Part shown: positions 1-10,317 of the stretch, one piece after another
Numbering within the stretch: the first letter of the stretch is position 1
How the letters are laid out: each line of letters starts with the position of its first letter
DNA from: Linum tenue
Taxonomy: Eukaryota; Streptophyta; Magnoliopsida; Malpighiales; Linaceae
Length of the DNA stretch: 64,000 nucleotides
Assembly: GCA_946122785.1 (NCBI GenBank)
Contig: CAMGYJ010000003.1
Span: 27,297,811-27,361,810, forward strand
Direction: 5' to 3'
The notes under the pieces: model-generated
What the model was told of the DNA's origin: nothing
Database searches by the model: none
The model's input: the letters and a program-made list of their open reading frames with translations, nothing else
Program-made: the position numbers and the translations under genes

Positions 1-1475
1 GAAAGAACCAAAGTTTCATGGTCAGGAAGGTTGGACTCAATCACACATGTGCACGTAATCTACGCGTGAATCAAGTAACGGCAGCTTGGATTGCAGCTGA
101 TATGTTAGACAGATTTAGGATAAATCCAGAGTGGGCTCCTGATCAGATAATGGCTGAGGTCAAATTGAAGCACAACATGGATGTTAAGAAGAGAACCTGC
201 TATAGGGCGAAGGTAGAAGCTATAAAGATGTTGAGTGGGAGTTTGGTAGTTGAGTACGAGGCTGTGAGGAGCTATATAGCTGAAATGGTCAAACGGGACA
301 GACATGGGAGGTTCATCTTGGAGGTGGATCCGCATCCCAGTCAAGAGAAGGTGTTTTTCAAGAGGCTGTACGTAGGGTTCTCTAACCTGAAAGAAGGTTT
401 TCTCAGGGGTTGCAGGCCAATGTTTGATTTAGATGGGTGTTTTTTGAAGGGGGAAGTGAAAGGGATGCTTCTAACTGCTGTGGGTAAAGATGGGAATAAT
501 CAGATGTATCCTATCGCGTGGGCTGTAGTGGAGGGTGAGAATGCAGATTCTTGGAGGTGGTTCTTGAACACTTTGGGTCAGGATTTAGGCATGGTAGATG
601 GAAGAGGTTGGAGTGTCATTTCTGACCAGCAGAAGGTGAGAAAGTTTCCTCATCATTTAAGTTCCAAATGTTAGTTTCAATCATTAATACTTTACACTTC
701 TAACTGTTTAATTTCTAAATGTTTTCAATGATAGGGACTTGTTGAAGCTCTACGTGATATCCTACCTGAAGCTGAGCATAGAAAATGTGCTAGGCATGTT
801 TATGCAAATTGGAAGGCAAAAAATAAAACAGATGCTGTGAGGAAAACCTTTTGGAAGGCGGTCTACTCATGTAATGAAGTGGATTGGAAGGCGGCTTGTG
901 CAGAATTGCAGGCCATAGAAGCAGCGGATCCATCCACAACACCCTACAAAGACTTCATGGATCAAGAGCCTAGGTATTTCTGTCGAGCATTCCTATCCCC
1001 TATTCCCAAATGTGACTCTGTGGAATCCAATATATGTGAAACTTGGAACGGATCCATAATCAAGTATAGGGGAATGAGGCTGATTGACATGCTTGAGGGT
1101 ATTAGGGGGTATTTGATGGATAGGTTTGTATTGAAGTACAAGATGTTGTATGATAACCCTGATAAGCTATGCCCCAGAATTAGGAAGAGAATTGAGAAGG
1201 AGAAGGCTCTTGCTAGATTGTGCACTTCTAGGCAAACATTAAATGACAAGTGTGAGGTTAAGATGGGAACTCGAGGGTACATTGTCGACCTCAACAATCG
1301 TAACTGTAGTTGTGGGTATTGGGCAGTGAGTGGATTACCATGTTGCCATGTTGTTTCAGCAATCTCACATCTGAGGAAAGACGTTGATTCGTATGTTAGT
1401 CAATGCTACTGGACTCATGTGGTATTGGATGCATACAAGGTAGGCATTCCTTGTTTCGATGGGAGACAAGCATGG

Positions 1476-2804
1476 TGATAGACCGATGATTGCACATGTT
1501 TTCACCCCTATTCTGAAGCCGTTTGTGATGTGGAATCTCGTGTTTTAAGCCGATTTCACGCTAGGTTGTGTGTTTATGTCATATTTCAGGACCCGGCGTT
1601 GGAATCGAGGCGGAGAAACGAGTTCTGGGTCGAAAGGAGCCGAGTTGGGACTAAGGGGGCTGCAGGAGGAAAATACCCGGTCGGATGGCAAAATACCCGA
1701 CCGGGTATTTATCGTTTTTGGCACCCGTGAGAAGCAGAAGGGGGCCCGGGCGATGGCCTTAAATCCCCGGTCGGGGATTTTGGTGGTAGACCGGGGATTT
1801 TCCCTGAGGACGAAACGGTGCGCTTCAATTATACCCGGTCGAGACCCAAAATACCCGACCGGGTATTTCGACCGGGTATCGCGAGGGCAGCTGATAAAAG
1901 CCGGTTTTGTGCGTTTTTGCAGAGGAGAGCTGGGTTTTGGATCCCAAACACCCAAGGGACGAACCAAAGAAAGAGAGGGCGATTTGAGGGCATTCTCGGA
2001 GTGGAATTGGAGGATTTCTTCGCCTTGGAAGCTCGAGGAACAAGCCCGGACTTGAAGACTGATCATCTGAAGATTCTTACTGCAGTCTCTCTCTTCTCTA
2101 TGGAGTAACTTCCCTTCACTTAGGTTTTGAGGAACCCTAGCTATGTTTGTTTGATTGGATGATTGTATGAGTACTCTGACTTGATAATCTTGAGTTCATA
2201 TTCAATCTATGCATGTTTTCACGATTCAATTCTGCTTTAGTCGAGATTATTGATTCTGCTTTGATCCTATGAAAGCGAATACCTGATTAGGTCAATAGAG
2301 CACCATAGATTGATAGTAGTGGATCGATTGCTTTAGTCGAGGGTTGATTCACTGCTTTGTATCGATTGAGAACCTCATTCGATAGAGGGAGTCTAGTTCA
2401 GAACGCCTTGATCGATTGTTCTAGAGAAGGATACGTCCCTCTAGGCAATTGACTCAAGAGGGCCTTGTTCCTTTAGTCGAGACTCAAGGTCTAGTCAAGG
2501 ATTCTCCGCATTGTGAATGAAAGTGAAACAAGTTAGAGATCATCGATCGTTAATCTGGCTAGTGGCTAGGGGGAATCATACCTAAGTGAGTTCCCAACCT
2601 GTAATTAGATTAACTTTAACTGTAGTTTGCTAGAGTAGTTTTAGTTCTTTCAACTTAATCTGTTTTGCTAGATAACGAACTGAAGCTGAGTAATAGTAAC
2701 TCTAGAGACCCGTGGATTCGATATTTATTACTTGAGCCACTATACTGCAGTCCCTTTCATTGGTTACACTTGGCCATTGTTAGGAGTTGTGTTTTAGCGA
2801 GTCA
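1476..2804 (+). repeat. 5' LTR of the gag-only retrotransposon
   Basis: It is 1329 bp, TG...CA, and is repeated at 5970-7298 with a constant offset of 4494. Several open frames inside it on both strands (up to 173 codons) recur unchanged in the second copy. They look like by-products of a GC-rich U3 rather than genes. The U3 between about 1671 and 1880 carries a cluster of short palindromes of the type AATACCCG/CGGGTATT. Confidence 0.95.
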
Positions 2805-2810
2805 AGTTTT

Positions 2811-2829
2811 TGGCGCCGTTGCCGGGGAC
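2811..2829 (+). other. Primer binding site, tRNA-Asp type
   Basis: TGGCGCCGTTGCCGGGG lies 6 bp after the 5' LTR. It is the complement of the 3' end of plant tRNA-Asp(GTC), including the terminal CCA, and would prime minus-strand DNA synthesis. Confidence 0.9.
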
Positions 2830-2940
2830 TTTCTAGATTATTAGGAAAGGCAGAAGTTTGTTACTTTAGCGTTTTTCTTTTGTTTTCCGCCCTTGCTTTT
2901 CACTTGGGTGTTTTTGTTTTTGTTGGTGCAGATTTGAATC

Positions 2941-4155
2941 ATGGATCCTCATGGCTTCTCCAACCATTGGGGGTATCCACCACCATCCGAGTGGTATTAC
3001 CCCGAGACCCCCTGGAGCAATCAAGGAGGAGAAGACTATGGATCCAGGTTCCAGTACCAACCCCCTTTCTATGGAGAACAATCTGACCCCTGGGCATATC
3101 AAGAACAATCTCATTACCAAGAAGACTTTCTCCCACAACCAGAAGGGCCATCAGCGCTGGAGTTACCCATGGCGGCCTTCACGGGCCATTCTGCAGAGCC
3201 ATGCTACACTCCACAGCCAGATCCAAACTATGAACTGAAGCTTCTCCTGGAGCAGTTTGTTCGGGACTCCGAGAGACGCAATCGCAGAATGGATCTTCAC
3301 ATCCAAGCCCTCCCCTCTTCCGATCCCTCATATCTCTGTGATATGGAGGAGGCTGTTCAACGCTCAGCGAAGCAAACAGAGTGGGTTGAGCAAGTTTGTG
3401 CACAACTTGCTCAAGATCACCCTTCTGCTACCATACAAGAAGAGGACGAGGAAGAAGAAGGCTACAAGGACATTGTGGAGCACACAGAAGTTGTCACGGA
3501 GAGCTCCCGTGATGATCATGATCAGGAATGTCCTGTCGTAGCCGACCACCCTTTCCCACATCCCACACTGCGCTTTGAAGAGGTGGGCATGAGTGAGGAG
3601 ATGCAAGAAGATCTCATGAAAGAAATTGCTTGGCAACTTGCTCTCCAATCCGTGCTAGAAGAAGAAGAGCAAGAAAGGGTGCAGAAAGAGGTTGTGGAGG
3701 ATGACGAAAACGAAGCAGGAGGAGTTCTTGATCATTTCCCAGGGGTGATACCACATGAAGAAGGAAGGGAGGTTGAAGGAGCAATTGGCGTCCAGGCCGA
3801 GGACGAAGTTGAGGTGGAAGAGGCTTGCACCGGCCATGAGTTACATGTGATATCTCCACCAAACTTCGAGGAATTGCTCAGCAAGGACCCATTTGCAGTG
3901 TCTCTTTGCCAGACCAAGGCCACATCGACATCGGTCCCTCTTGGTGGACGCGATGGTGGCCAATCGATGCTGTCTTATCTGGTTTGGGGCAATGAGACGA
4001 GAGAAGAGAAGAAGAGGTCTCGAGGGTGGAGACTTCATCTGCATCAAGTGCACGAGCTTCCATCACCTGTCATACCACATGCTCGTGACTTGAGACTCCA
4101 CCTCATCGACGAGAACCTCAACTTCAAGGAGGTTCTAGCATGGACCGAAACTTAG
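2941..4155 (+). CDS. Gag-like acidic protein of the non-autonomous LTR element
   Basis: This single open ORF of 404 codons (ATG 2941, TAG 4153-4155) lies between the primer binding site and the long non-coding middle. The N-terminal 90 residues are rich in Pro, Tyr, Gln and Trp, followed by a short basic patch near residues 115-125. From about residue 160 to 300 the protein is extremely acidic, with Glu/Asp runs that may form helices or coiled coils. I see no CCHC knuckle, no protease DSG and no reverse-transcriptase motif. By position it is a gag-derived protein that might help package the RNA; its length is maintained without stops, suggesting recent selection or recent birth. No enzymatic role can be assigned. 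Confidence 0.7.
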   Translation: MDPHGFSNHWGYPPPSEWYYPETPWSNQGGEDYGSRFQYQPPFYGEQSDPWAYQEQSHYQEDFLPQPEGPSALELPMAAFTGHSAEPCYTPQPDPNYELKLLLEQFVRDSERRNRRMDLHIQALPSSDPSYLCDMEEAVQRSAKQTEWVEQVCAQLAQDHPSATIQEEDEEEEGYKDIVEHTEVVTESSRDDHDQECPVVADHPFPHPTLRFEEVGMSEEMQEDLMKEIAWQLALQSVLEEEEQERVQKEVVEDDENEAGGVLDHFPGVIPHEEGREVEGAIGVQAEDEVEVEEACTGHELHVISPPNFEELLSKDPFAVSLCQTKATSTSVPLGGRDGGQSMLSYLVWGNETREEKKRSRGWRLHLHQVHELPSPVIPHARDLRLHLIDENLNFKEVLAWTET

Positions 4156-4192
4156 GAGCCATCGTCCGGCTCACGACGTGAAAGAAGCGCTT

Positions 4193-4210
4193 GTTGGGAG
4201 GCAACCCAAC
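4193..4210 (+). other. Hairpin 37 nt after the gag-like stop codon
   Basis: Arms GTTGGG (4193-4198) and CCCAAC (4205-4210) enclose loop AGGCAA and are preceded by AAGCGCTT. The other LTR family at 19009-19026 has the same loop type and position with a different but still paired stem (CATGGG/CCCATG). Function unknown. Confidence 0.55.
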
Positions 4211-4438
4211 CAGTCGGTTTGCATTTCTTTCTCTATTTATCCTCGGTTGAGTCAGTTTTGTTATTTGATTTTAGAGTCAATAACTCAACCTTTGTGAGAT
4301 TTTGTGTGGTGTTTGTGTTTCGACCACTCTCTCCTCATGGAATGCACCGCCTGCCTCGTCCACCATCATTCACTCATGACCCGGTAACATCGTTCCCCTT
4401 ATCTCTCCCTCTACTCCATTGAGGGCAATGTCGTGCTT

Positions 4439-4453
4439 AAGTGTGGGGGGATG
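4439..4453 (+). other. Internal polypurine-tract-like sequence
   Basis: AAGTGTGGGGGGATG closely resembles the 3' polypurine tract next to the 3' LTR (5955-5969). It could act as a second plus-strand primer site, like a central polypurine tract. This is inference from similarity only. Confidence 0.4.
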
Positions 4454-5954
4454 TTTTGTATCGGTTGGAATAATTATGATGGTGCTTGGAGCCTAGTCCG
4501 CTGTCCGAATCTTACGATTTGAGGGCTCCAAGTACTGCTGTTTGATCATATTGGCACTGTGTTTTGATAGATGAGTTGATTGGTTTTTGAATTAATGCAT
4601 GCCAACTTGTGTGCGACTAGGACAACCTATGATGAGGACTGAGATGTGCAGTAGAACGATGTAGGGGTTCAGTTTTTCAACTGTTTGCTTGCCAACTGTG
4701 ACTTGATCTGACTTGATCTGATTACTTGTCCTTGACAGTCGTTTATGCATCTAGTTCAGGGTATCAGAATGTGAGATAGAGCATATAGGTAGCCATGTGA
4801 GATTTGAGCCGGCTCGTTTCTTTCTTGTGCGATAGATTCCTCTTCCATGATGTGTAGCATTCACGTTGTCACTAGCTAAAATGATGGGGGCATAGGATTA
4901 GCCCACGCCCAAAACTGACTGTCCTGATGTGTCATATCCCCTAGTCAGCCCCTTTGAGCCGTGTGTTATCCTTTCTTTTGGTCTATAATGGAAAAAATCA
5001 CCCTTGTTGCATCTTGTAGAAGGTTCCACAGTGTGGTTTTTTATAAATCTGCTAAAGTCTATGGGAGTGTTGGAGGTAGTGCTTAAAAGTTGGGCGGATG
5101 TTTGAAATATGTGCAGGAGTGGTGGTTCTCTTAAGAAATGAAAAGAAAAATGAAAGAAAAACAAAGAAAATGAAAGTAAAAGAGAGCCACTACCAAAAAA
5201 TCTGAATAATGCCCAGTAAGTAGTGTTTCTTAGCAGTCTGGCTTGGAAATACTGATGTTTATGCCTCCTTCGCTCTTGTGCTCTTAAGATATTGAGTAAT
5301 GCAGAATAGCAGAAAGAAAATACCGGGTTGTTTGACTGTGATTGGGTGTTTGGAAAATGTGGAACCTTTTGCTATGAATACTTCCACCACTTAAAAGGCC
5401 TTTTCCCCATGTCCAAGACCCTAGCCAGTCATTTGAACCTGTGTCTAAGACCTCCTGATTAGTTAGTGGTGACACCCCACATGTGAACTCTAGCATTTAG
5501 AGGCTGCCATCATGGTGAAGAGATGATAGGTATTGAGAGAAATAGCATGCGCATCTTTCGCATCAAATTGTCCTGACCCCACTGGTCGAGAGTGAGTGAT
5601 TCATTTTCATTTTCTATACGCTCTTGTACCCCGGTGAGGACCTAGATTGCTCGGTCTCTATTATGATGTCTTGAGTTGGATGCATGAGCTGACTGTTTTG
5701 AGTAAGTGGTTGAATCAAGTCTAGGTTGGCCAGTGAACAGACGGGAGACTCTTCCTTTACTCGATTTGCTGCACTCGAATGTCCTTTGTGGTGGTTGTCC
5801 AGGTTGTTATTGAGGTTGTGCATGTATTGATGTTTGAAAACCAGTGCGATTCACGTGTTTTGTGCCTTTATGACTTGTCCCCAATGTTGGTTGATTGAAA
5901 TATTTAAGCTTACCTAGTGTCTGACTTGGTTTGCTTGGGGACAAGCAAACGGTT
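4454..5954 (+). other. Non-coding middle of the LTR element
   Basis: About 1.5 kb between the internal purine tract and the 3' polypurine tract. Open frames here are short and show no known domain. This long coding-free interior is what is expected of LARD or TR-GAG elements. Confidence 0.6.
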
Positions 5955-5969
5955 AAGTGTGGGGGAGTT
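5955..5969 (+). other. 3' polypurine tract
   Basis: AAGTGTGGGGGAGTT directly abuts the TG of the 3' LTR, the position where plus-strand synthesis starts in LTR retroelements. Confidence 0.8.
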
Positions 5970-7298
5970 TGATAGACCGATGATTGCACATGTTTTCACC
6001 CCTATTCTGAAGCCGTTTGTGATGTGGAATCTCGTGTTTTAAGCCGATTTCACGCTAGGTTGTGTGTTTATGTCATATTTCAGGACCCGGCGTTGGAATC
6101 GAGGCGGAGAAACGAGTTCTGGGTCGAAAGGAGCCGAGTTGGGACTAAGGGGGCTGCAGGAGGAAAATACCCGGTCGGATGGCAAAATACCCGACCGGGT
6201 ATTTATCGTTTTTGGCACCCGTGAGAAGCAGAAGGGGGCCCGGGCGATGGCCTTAAATCCCCGGTCGGGGATTTTGGTGGTAGACCGGGGATTTTCCCTG
6301 AGGACGAAACGGTGCGCTTCAATTATACCCGGTCGAGACCCAAAATACCCGACCGGGTATTTCGACCGGGTATCGCGAGGGCAGCTGATAAAAGCCGGTT
6401 TTGTGCGTTTTTGCAGAGGAGAGCTGGGTTTTGGATCCCAAACACCCAAGGGACGAACCAAAGAAAGAGAGGGCGATTTGAGGGCATTCTCGGAGTGGAA
6501 TTGGAGGATTTCTTCGCCTTGGAAGCTCGAGGAACAAGCCCGGACTTGAAGACTGATCATCTGAAGATTCTTACTGCAGTCTCTCTCTTCTCTATGGAGT
6601 AACTTCCCTTCACTTAGGTTTTGAGGAACCCTAGCTATGTTTGTTTGATTGGATGATTGTATGAGTACTCTGACTTGATAATCTTGAGTTCATATTCAAT
6701 CTATGCATGTTTTCACGATTCAATTCTGCTTTAGTCGAGATTATTGATTCTGCTTTGATCCTATGAAAGCGAATACCTGATTAGGTCAATAGAGCACCAT
6801 AGATTGATAGTAGTGGATCGATTGCTTTAGTCGAGGGTTGATTCACTGCTTTGTATCGATTGAGAACCTCATTCGATAGAGGGAGTCTAGTTCAGAACGC
6901 CTTGATCGATTGTTCTAGAGAAGGATACGTCCCTCTAGGCAATTGACTCAAGAGGGCCTTGTTCCTTTAGTCGAGACTCAAGGTCTAGTCAAGGATTCTC
7001 CGCATTGTGAATGAAAGTGAAACAAGTTAGAGATCATCGATCGTTAATCTGGCTAGTGGCTAGGGGGAATCATACCTAAGTGAGTTCCCAACCTGTAATT
7101 AGATTAACTTTAACTGTAGTTTGCTAGAGTAGTTTTAGTTCTTTCAACTTAATCTGTTTTGCTAGATAACGAACTGAAGCTGAGTAATAGTAACTCTAGA
7201 GACCCGTGGATTCGATATTTATTACTTGAGCCACTATACTGCAGTCCCTTTCATTGGTTACACTTGGCCATTGTTAGGAGTTGTGTTTTAGCGAGTCA
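5970..7298 (+). repeat. 3' LTR of the gag-only retrotransposon
   Basis: It is 1329 bp and, by eye, identical to 1476-2804. It ends in GAGTCA, followed by the CATGG target duplication at 7299-7303. Confidence 0.95.
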
Positions 7299-8514
7299 CA
7301 TGGCTAGAGGCCTCTGGCTACCCTGTGCTCCCTCCAAAACAAAGAGCTATGCCTGGAAGGCCTAAAAAAAATAGGAGGAAAGCAGCACATGAGTTTCAGG
7401 TTCGACCTCAAACGCATGGAGTGGGTGAGGAAGTCTCAAAAAGGGGAACCCTAATCCATTGTGGCAAGTGTGGTGTAGAGGGCCATAATGCACGAACTTG
7501 CAAGTCTCCCACAGTCGTTGAAGCACCAAGAACCGTAAGTACACTTTAGTCCGTAATTTAAGTGTTTGTGGTAGTAATTTTCTATTGCTAATCGTTTGTT
7601 TTCTATATTGACAAAGGAGCAGGACCCTTCCTAGAGCGAGGGAGGTCACACAACAACCTGTCTCAGCAACTGGAAAGAGGACAAGAGTGTCCCATTGCAG
7701 CAAATGTGGCTCTGCCACACATAATGCTAGAACATGTCCCCTTAATCAAGGGGCTGGAATTCAGGTATTATACGAACTTTATTTTGCTAGAGTGTGAGAT
7801 GCAATGATTCTGATGTGTTGTATCATTGTAGCAAGTAAGGCTAAATGAGGATGATCGAAGAACCATAGAACGTGAGATGAGGGTAGCAACAAGAGGAATA
7901 GGAGTCTATGTAGATGAAACTACTGGTAACCAGTATGTTAGGGTAAGTTCCAGATTCATCATAATGATCCTTTTGGAAGCAATTTGTGTCTAAATTTGTG
8001 ACTATCTACGTTTTCTTTTCAGCTGAATGGAGCACGTGGACGTGCAGTGAATGTGGGTCAACCTACAGTGGTAGACGTCCAGGGAAGTCAGCCCCCAGCA
8101 ACACAACCAGAGACTTGATGTGGGGTTCTACTTAGTTATAGACTTGAGCCCCATGTAATGACCTCCGAGGAGGGTATTTTGGAAGTCGACTTAGTTATAG
8201 ACAACTTTTGCTATGTAACATGACGTGGGGTTCTACTTTTAAACATTAGGAATGCTATGTATTAGGGGATGACTCAATTAGTATTATTAGGGGATGCTAT
8301 GTACTTTGTTCCAGACTACTTTGTTCCAGACTAATTGGTTCAAGACTACTTGGTCCATTTTAATTTCAACTTTCATTGCAGTCACAACATTCAAATACTT
8401 GTTCCAGACTACTTGTTCCATTATACAAAAGCACATTACACAGACTACTTAGTCCATTTCAAATACATTCAAAACAATCACCCTGCTGTTACGCAGACTA
8501 CTTCCCCCCATCCT

Positions 8515-9030
8515 CTACAAACGAGTTTGGTTCCTCCACAAAAAGAGAAGAAAGAAAACATTGGAAACTATCACAATGCCTATCATTAAGCGAATAGCCC
8601 GAATATCATCATTCAATCTCCTTCCTTGAGCAACCATATCTTTGATCAACGCATTTTTCTCCTTCTTCCTCCTCTTCGCCTTGGACTCAGCGAGGCGCAA
8701 TGCATCTTCCAACTGTATTATTATTGCCTCAAGATCCTGGTTTCCATCATCAATCCTCTCGACCCACCTAAAAAACCTACACTTCTGTTTCCCATCCACA
8801 TTTTGTACCAAGAACCATCCAGTCAACAAACCAAAACAAGCATTGTGTCACGCGTATAGAAACCAAGATTCTATGTTTTACCTGCCAATATGGGCATCCA
8901 TAAGATAAAACTGCCTGCCTGGGTTGGTCGAGGTGCCTGATGTCTTCACGACAGCGGGAACATTGTGCTCGCAATGAACCACCCCACCGCTGTTGATGCT
9001 TGTCGCAGATGAAGATCGACGCTTTGACAT
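8515..9030 (-). pseudogene. GRF-zinc-finger / coiled-coil / membrane protein gene of the MULE
   Basis: This is a convergent second gene of the MULE. Exon 1 (ATG at 9030, to 8882) encodes the first half of a GRF zinc finger (HCEHNVPAVV then NPGRQFY). Exon 2 (8784-8515) completes it with KCRFFRWVE. The sites fit: donor CAG|GTAAAA and acceptor ACAG|AAG give a 97-nt intron. After the zinc finger comes a charged heptad-like segment (about 40 residues) and then a hydrophobic stretch ending near LLFLW, probably a membrane anchor. A one-base shift separates the NPGR part from the SYGCPYWQ part, so this copy is probably broken. A related gene lies in the same relative position in the MULE at 28475-31722. 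The role is unknown; a helper protein comparable in position to MURB of MuDR is speculation. Confidence 0.6.
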
Positions 9031-9244
9031 CTCAAGACAAACCTTGCCCAACTCGGATTCGCTCGAAATGGAAGTGCTGCGTGCCGCGAAGTTGTTTGTT
9101 CCAGATGTCGTTGACTGCCGCCGATGACGAGGTTGCTCAACGCACGCAGCGACGTCCTCTCCGACGACGCCGATTTTTGAATTCGAACCAGAACCAAGAA
9201 CCCTAATTTTTTCGATTGGGGAAAGGGGGAAGAGAGAAGAGCCC

Positions 9245-9536
9245 GACGGATTAAATAGGGAAAGTTGATTTTTTGTTTTCGTTTTTATCCATTTAGCCTA
9301 CTTGGCGTCCACGTGTAACGTTTTATTGCTTTTTGGCTTATGTGGCAAGTGATACGGTGATGAGTCAGCATTCCGTTAGTGTATTCCACGCCGTCTGAGA
9401 CGCCGTTAAAGTTTCAGATGGAATTGGATAGATTTGTCACACGACACTCTGATTTTTGGATATATCGTGTATTTCGATAGTTGTGGATATATTTGTCACA
9501 AAGCTGAAAGTTGTGGATATACAGCTGTATTTTGCC
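9245..9536 (+). repeat. Right terminal-repeat-like region of the MULE
   Basis: It lies beyond the start of the GRF gene, is AT-rich, and has repeated TTGTCACA and GTGGATATA motifs, ending in CTGTATTTTGCC. Long AT-rich ends with short repeats are usual for MULE terminal inverted repeats; the partner is outside the window. Confidence 0.5.
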
Positions 9537-10317
9537 TATAATATATTATATAACATATACTTTATACTTTAAATAACCATTAAAGAGTCAAGCATTCCTC
9601 CCTAATTTAGTTAAAAATCATACATTATGTTGAATGAACACATGAAAGAGAAGAGATTTATTGTTAAGAGACTAAAATAATTCACACATATAGACAATTC
9701 ATAACCCACCAACATTGACATATAGTTTTGTTAGATGGCTACTTCGAATGATTTAAGATAATATATTAGTTGCATATTTTTATGCTAAGGCTTAAATATG
9801 AGATGATTTTTATGTTTTATTTATTATATATATTATGAATCGATGCATTAAGAGGAATTTTTTATCATGTAATGATAATATTATGTTGTATTAGTTGACA
9901 AGATTAATTTGGTTAATTTGATTGTTGTATTAATTTGAACGGTTTGGTTATGGTATTGTATTTCATATTTTATAGAATTAAGAGTTAATTGGTTTGGTAA
10001 TTAACATTGTATTTCTTATAGTAAATAAATGTTGCGTTTTGTTTAATTGAAAATGCTCCCAAATGCACCAACTAAACAACTTGCATGCGCAGGGGAGGGG
10101 TGATAGGCATATATATTAGCTAGCTACAGATGATGAACTACAATTCCTTTAGATTCATTACATATTGCATATACTACTGCTACTACTGTACTCCACCTTC
10201 TCTCTCACTCTTTTTTTTTTTTTCCTTTGCTTGTTTGTTACATATGTTTGCTTCAAATTGCTGAAACTAAATTCATCTGGAGTTGGGGAGTTAGAGAACG
10301 ACCGATGACATATTTAA
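9537..10317. other. AT-rich intergenic DNA and PLATZ 3' flank
   Basis: No open frame or element recognised. The last 200-300 bp next to 10318 probably include the 3' untranslated region of the PLATZ gene on the - strand. Confidence 0.4.

Larger units (their letters stand above)
1476..7298 (+). mobile_element. Non-autonomous Ty3-type (Athila/TR-GAG-like) LTR retrotransposon
   Basis: This is a complete 5823-bp element: 5' LTR 1476-2804, a primer binding site matching tRNA-Asp, one gag-like ORF (2941-4155), a long non-coding middle, a polypurine tract and 3' LTR 5970-7298. It starts TG and ends CA and is flanked by a perfect 5-bp target duplication CATGG (1471-1475 and 7299-7303). No protease, reverse transcriptase, RNase H or integrase is encoded, so movement must use enzymes from another element. 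The LTRs have the same length and I saw no difference between them, which implies a very recent insertion. The Athila-like assignment rests on the PBS, the hairpin after the ORF and the AAGTGTGGGGG tracts, and is an inference. Confidence 0.93.
1..8118 (+). pseudogene. MULE transposase, C-terminal two thirds, split by a retrotransposon
   Basis: This is a MuDR-type DDE transposase that would excise and reinsert the MULE. The frame is open from base 3 into the left window edge, so the N-terminal DNA-binding domain is outside. Exons I can support are <3-635, 735-1475 and 7304-7534, then 7623-7764, 7832-7942 and 8023-8118 (TGA). Exon 1 holds the catalytic core, with FDLDGCFLKG and the hydrophobic stretch typical of MULE DDE domains, and the second Asp in SDQQ. 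Exon 2 has a SWIM zinc finger (CSCGYW then CCH) near its end. Later exons carry two zinc knuckles (CGKCG..H..C and CSKCG..H..C). The LTR element entered after codon GRQAW, and the frame resumes exactly at 7304 once the 5-bp duplication is discounted. The splice phase between 7534 and 7623 does not fit the sites I chose, so there is another splice site or a small frameshift. Confidence 0.85.
1..9536 (+). mobile_element. MULE (Mutator-like) element, right part; left end outside the window
   Basis: The element carries a spliced MULE transposase on the + strand and a convergent GRF-zinc-finger gene on the - strand. Its right end is an AT-rich terminal-repeat-like stretch (about 9245-9536) containing two copies of a GTGGATATA-type motif and ending in TTTTGCC at 9536, after which low-complexity AT-rich DNA starts. 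The left terminal repeat lies before base 1, so the target duplication cannot be checked. A gag-only LTR retrotransposon (1476-7298) sits inside transposase exon 2. The general MULE layout is seen directly; the exact right boundary is inferred. Confidence 0.75.

Noticed and set aside
1530..2108. Several overlapping ORFs (66-173 codons, both strands), each present again at +4494
   Set aside because: They lie entirely within the two LTRs, overlap in several frames and have no known domain. The duplication is explained by the LTR pair, not by tandem genes.
9000..9206. Plus-strand 68-codon ORF as a gene
   Set aside because: It overlaps the start of the GRF-zinc-finger gene on the other strand and has no domain.
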